Below are positions 63,141-64,000 of a DNA stretch of 64,000 nt, one piece after another. Below the pieces are notes generated by a model, which was not told where the DNA came from, ran no database searches, and worked only from the letters and a program-made list of their open reading frames with translations. The DNA comes from an uncultured Hydrogenophaga sp. (lineage in GTDB: Bacteria > Pseudomonadota > Gammaproteobacteria > Burkholderiales > Burkholderiaceae_C): contig NZ_OY288134.1 of assembly GCF_958439165.1 (NCBI RefSeq), positions 58,481 to 122,480 of the forward strand, in the 5' to 3' direction. Both the position numbers and the translations under genes were made by a program. Position 1 is the first letter of the stretch. The number at the start of each line of letters is the position of its first letter.

Positions 63141-64000
63141 CACCGGCCGACGCCCTGGCACGCCTGGACCCCGCTCATGCGGCGTACCTGGAAGGCGGTG
63201 CGGGCGACGAGATCACGCTGCGCGCCAACCGGCAGGCCTGGCAGGACATGGCGCTGTGGCCCCGCAGCCTGCGACCGCTGGCCGGCAGCCACACCCGCAT
63301 CGAACTGCTCGGCCGCTCCTGGCCGACCCCGCTGCTGGTGGCGCCCATGGCCCACCAGGGGCTTGCCCATCCGCAGGGCGAAACCGGTACTGCACTGGCC
63401 GCTGCCGCGCTGGGGATTGGCCTGGTGCTGAGCTGCCAGGCCAGCCAGCGCCTGGAGGACGTGGCCCGCCCGGTGCACACCGACACCTCGCGCGGGCCGC
63501 TCTGGTTCCAGCTGTATCTGCAGCCGCAGCGCACCGACACGCTGGCCCTGGTGCAGCGTGCAGAAGCCGCCGGCTTCGAGGCACTGGTGCTGACCATCGA
63601 CGCGCCGGTACAAGGCGTTCGCGACCGCGAACTGCTGGCCGGCTTCCGCCTGCCCCCGGGTCTGTCGGCCGTCAACCTTCCGCCGCCCGCCGCCGAACCG
63701 CTCGACGCCTTGCTGGCCCGTGCCGCCACCGCCGACGACATCGCCTGGCTGCGCAGCCAGACCCGGCTGCCCATCCTGCTCAAGGGGGTGCTGCACCCGA
63801 GCGATGCTGCCGATGCGGTGGCACTGGGCATCGACGGGCTCATCGTTTCCAACCATGGCGGACGCACGCTCGACACCGCCGTCACCACGGCGCGGGCATT
63901 GCCGGCCGTGGTCGAGGCCGTGGCGGGCGCCGTGCCGGTGCTGGTCGACGGCGGCGTGCGGCGCGGCACCGACGTGCTCAAGGCGCTGGCGCTGGGTGCG
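63137..64000 (+). CDS. FMN-dependent 2-hydroxyacid oxidase (partial, runs off the window)
   Basis: The first 288 codons, with no stop before the window end. The family (lactate/glycolate oxidase, LldD) marks are present: VAPMAHQGLAHPQGE near residue 70, QLYLQP near 125, Lys216 in LLKGVLHPSDA, and the catalytic His240 and Arg243 in SNHGGRTLDTA; DGGVRRGTDVLKA begins the final FMN phosphate region. It oxidises an L-2-hydroxyacid to the 2-oxo acid. The ATG overlaps the piuC stop, so it belongs to the receptor operon. Substrate unknown; link to iron uptake inferred from position. Confidence 0.9.
   Translation, partial: MTPADALARLDPAHAAYLEGGAGDEITLRANRQAWQDMALWPRSLRPLAGSHTRIELLGRSWPTPLLVAPMAHQGLAHPQGETGTALAAAALGIGLVLSCQASQRLEDVARPVHTDTSRGPLWFQLYLQPQRTDTLALVQRAEAAGFEALVLTIDAPVQGVRDRELLAGFRLPPGLSAVNLPPPAAEPLDALLARAATADDIAWLRSQTRLPILLKGVLHPSDAADAVALGIDGLIVSNHGGRTLDTAVTTARALPAVVEAVAGAVPVLVDGGVRRGTDVLKALALGA

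Overview
The window reads as chromosomal core DNA of a GC-rich betaproteobacterium, most likely Burkholderiales (Leptothrix/Sphaerotilus/Rubrivivax-like). This is inferred from the gene sets and orders: iscR-iscS-iscU-iscA-hscB-hscA, rpsF-priB-rpsR-rplI, zapA followed by 6S RNA, ppsA divergent from its regulator, an AlaA-like aminotransferase next to hom and thrC, and an Ala/Lys/Pro-repeat SWIB protein. I saw no insertion sequence, prophage, CRISPR array, tRNA or rRNA, and base composition looks even throughout. About 66 coding regions pack the window and many overlap by 4 nt (ATGA or GTGA).

Layout. 1-3574: the isc iron-sulfur assembly operon (minus strand), with a good sigma70 promoter and a near-consensus type 1 IscR site. 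3651-9019: uvrB, an orphan VCBS-like/propeller protein, a class I aminotransferase and nth. 9035-24171: a 15-gene, roughly 15-kb minus-strand run led by a clear cobalamin riboswitch. It encodes the outer-membrane receptor, ABC importer, corrinoid adenosylation, amidation, aminopropanol attachment and nucleotide-loop assembly, with biotin synthase (bioB) in the middle. 24234-25865: small coiled-coil gene, zapA, 6S RNA (ssrS) and a TauE/SafE permease. 25870-32566: RraA-like protein, SWIB/histone-H1-like protein, a ThDP enzyme with an MFS transporter, and a DUF1631 protein. 32746-41966: clpB behind a sigma32-type promoter, molybdenum-cofactor genes moaE-moaD-moeA-mobB, then thrC, hom and an AlaA-like aminotransferase, all on one strand. 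42114-48172: Mth938-like protein, Bcp peroxiredoxin, PIN-PhoH ATPase, dnaB and the rpsF operon. 48329-51724: a sodium:solute symporter with its small subunit, and a TPR plus membrane protein pair. 51908-57474: ppsA and its regulator, a small membrane protein and an MHS-family transporter. 57659-59914: ahpF and ahpC with a candidate OxyR site. 60073-64000: a Fur-type palindrome before a TonB siderophore receptor, a PiuC-type dioxygenase and an FMN-dependent 2-hydroxyacid oxidase that runs off the window.

How the parts fit. Metal and cofactor economy dominates: Fe-S assembly, B12 uptake and finishing, biotin, molybdopterin, iron-siderophore uptake and peroxide defence, each with a recognisable control element (IscR site, B12 riboswitch, OxyR-like site, Fur-like palindrome). 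The B12 run has receptor, importer and all late steps but no corrin-ring genes, so here it supports uptake and finishing of corrinoids; ring synthesis elsewhere cannot be excluded. The features most worth a second look are bioB under the B12 riboswitch, a second corrinoid-binding-type protein without a signal peptide in the same run, the orphan VCBS/propeller protein, the receptor-dioxygenase-oxidase operon, and several candidate RNA regulatory structures.
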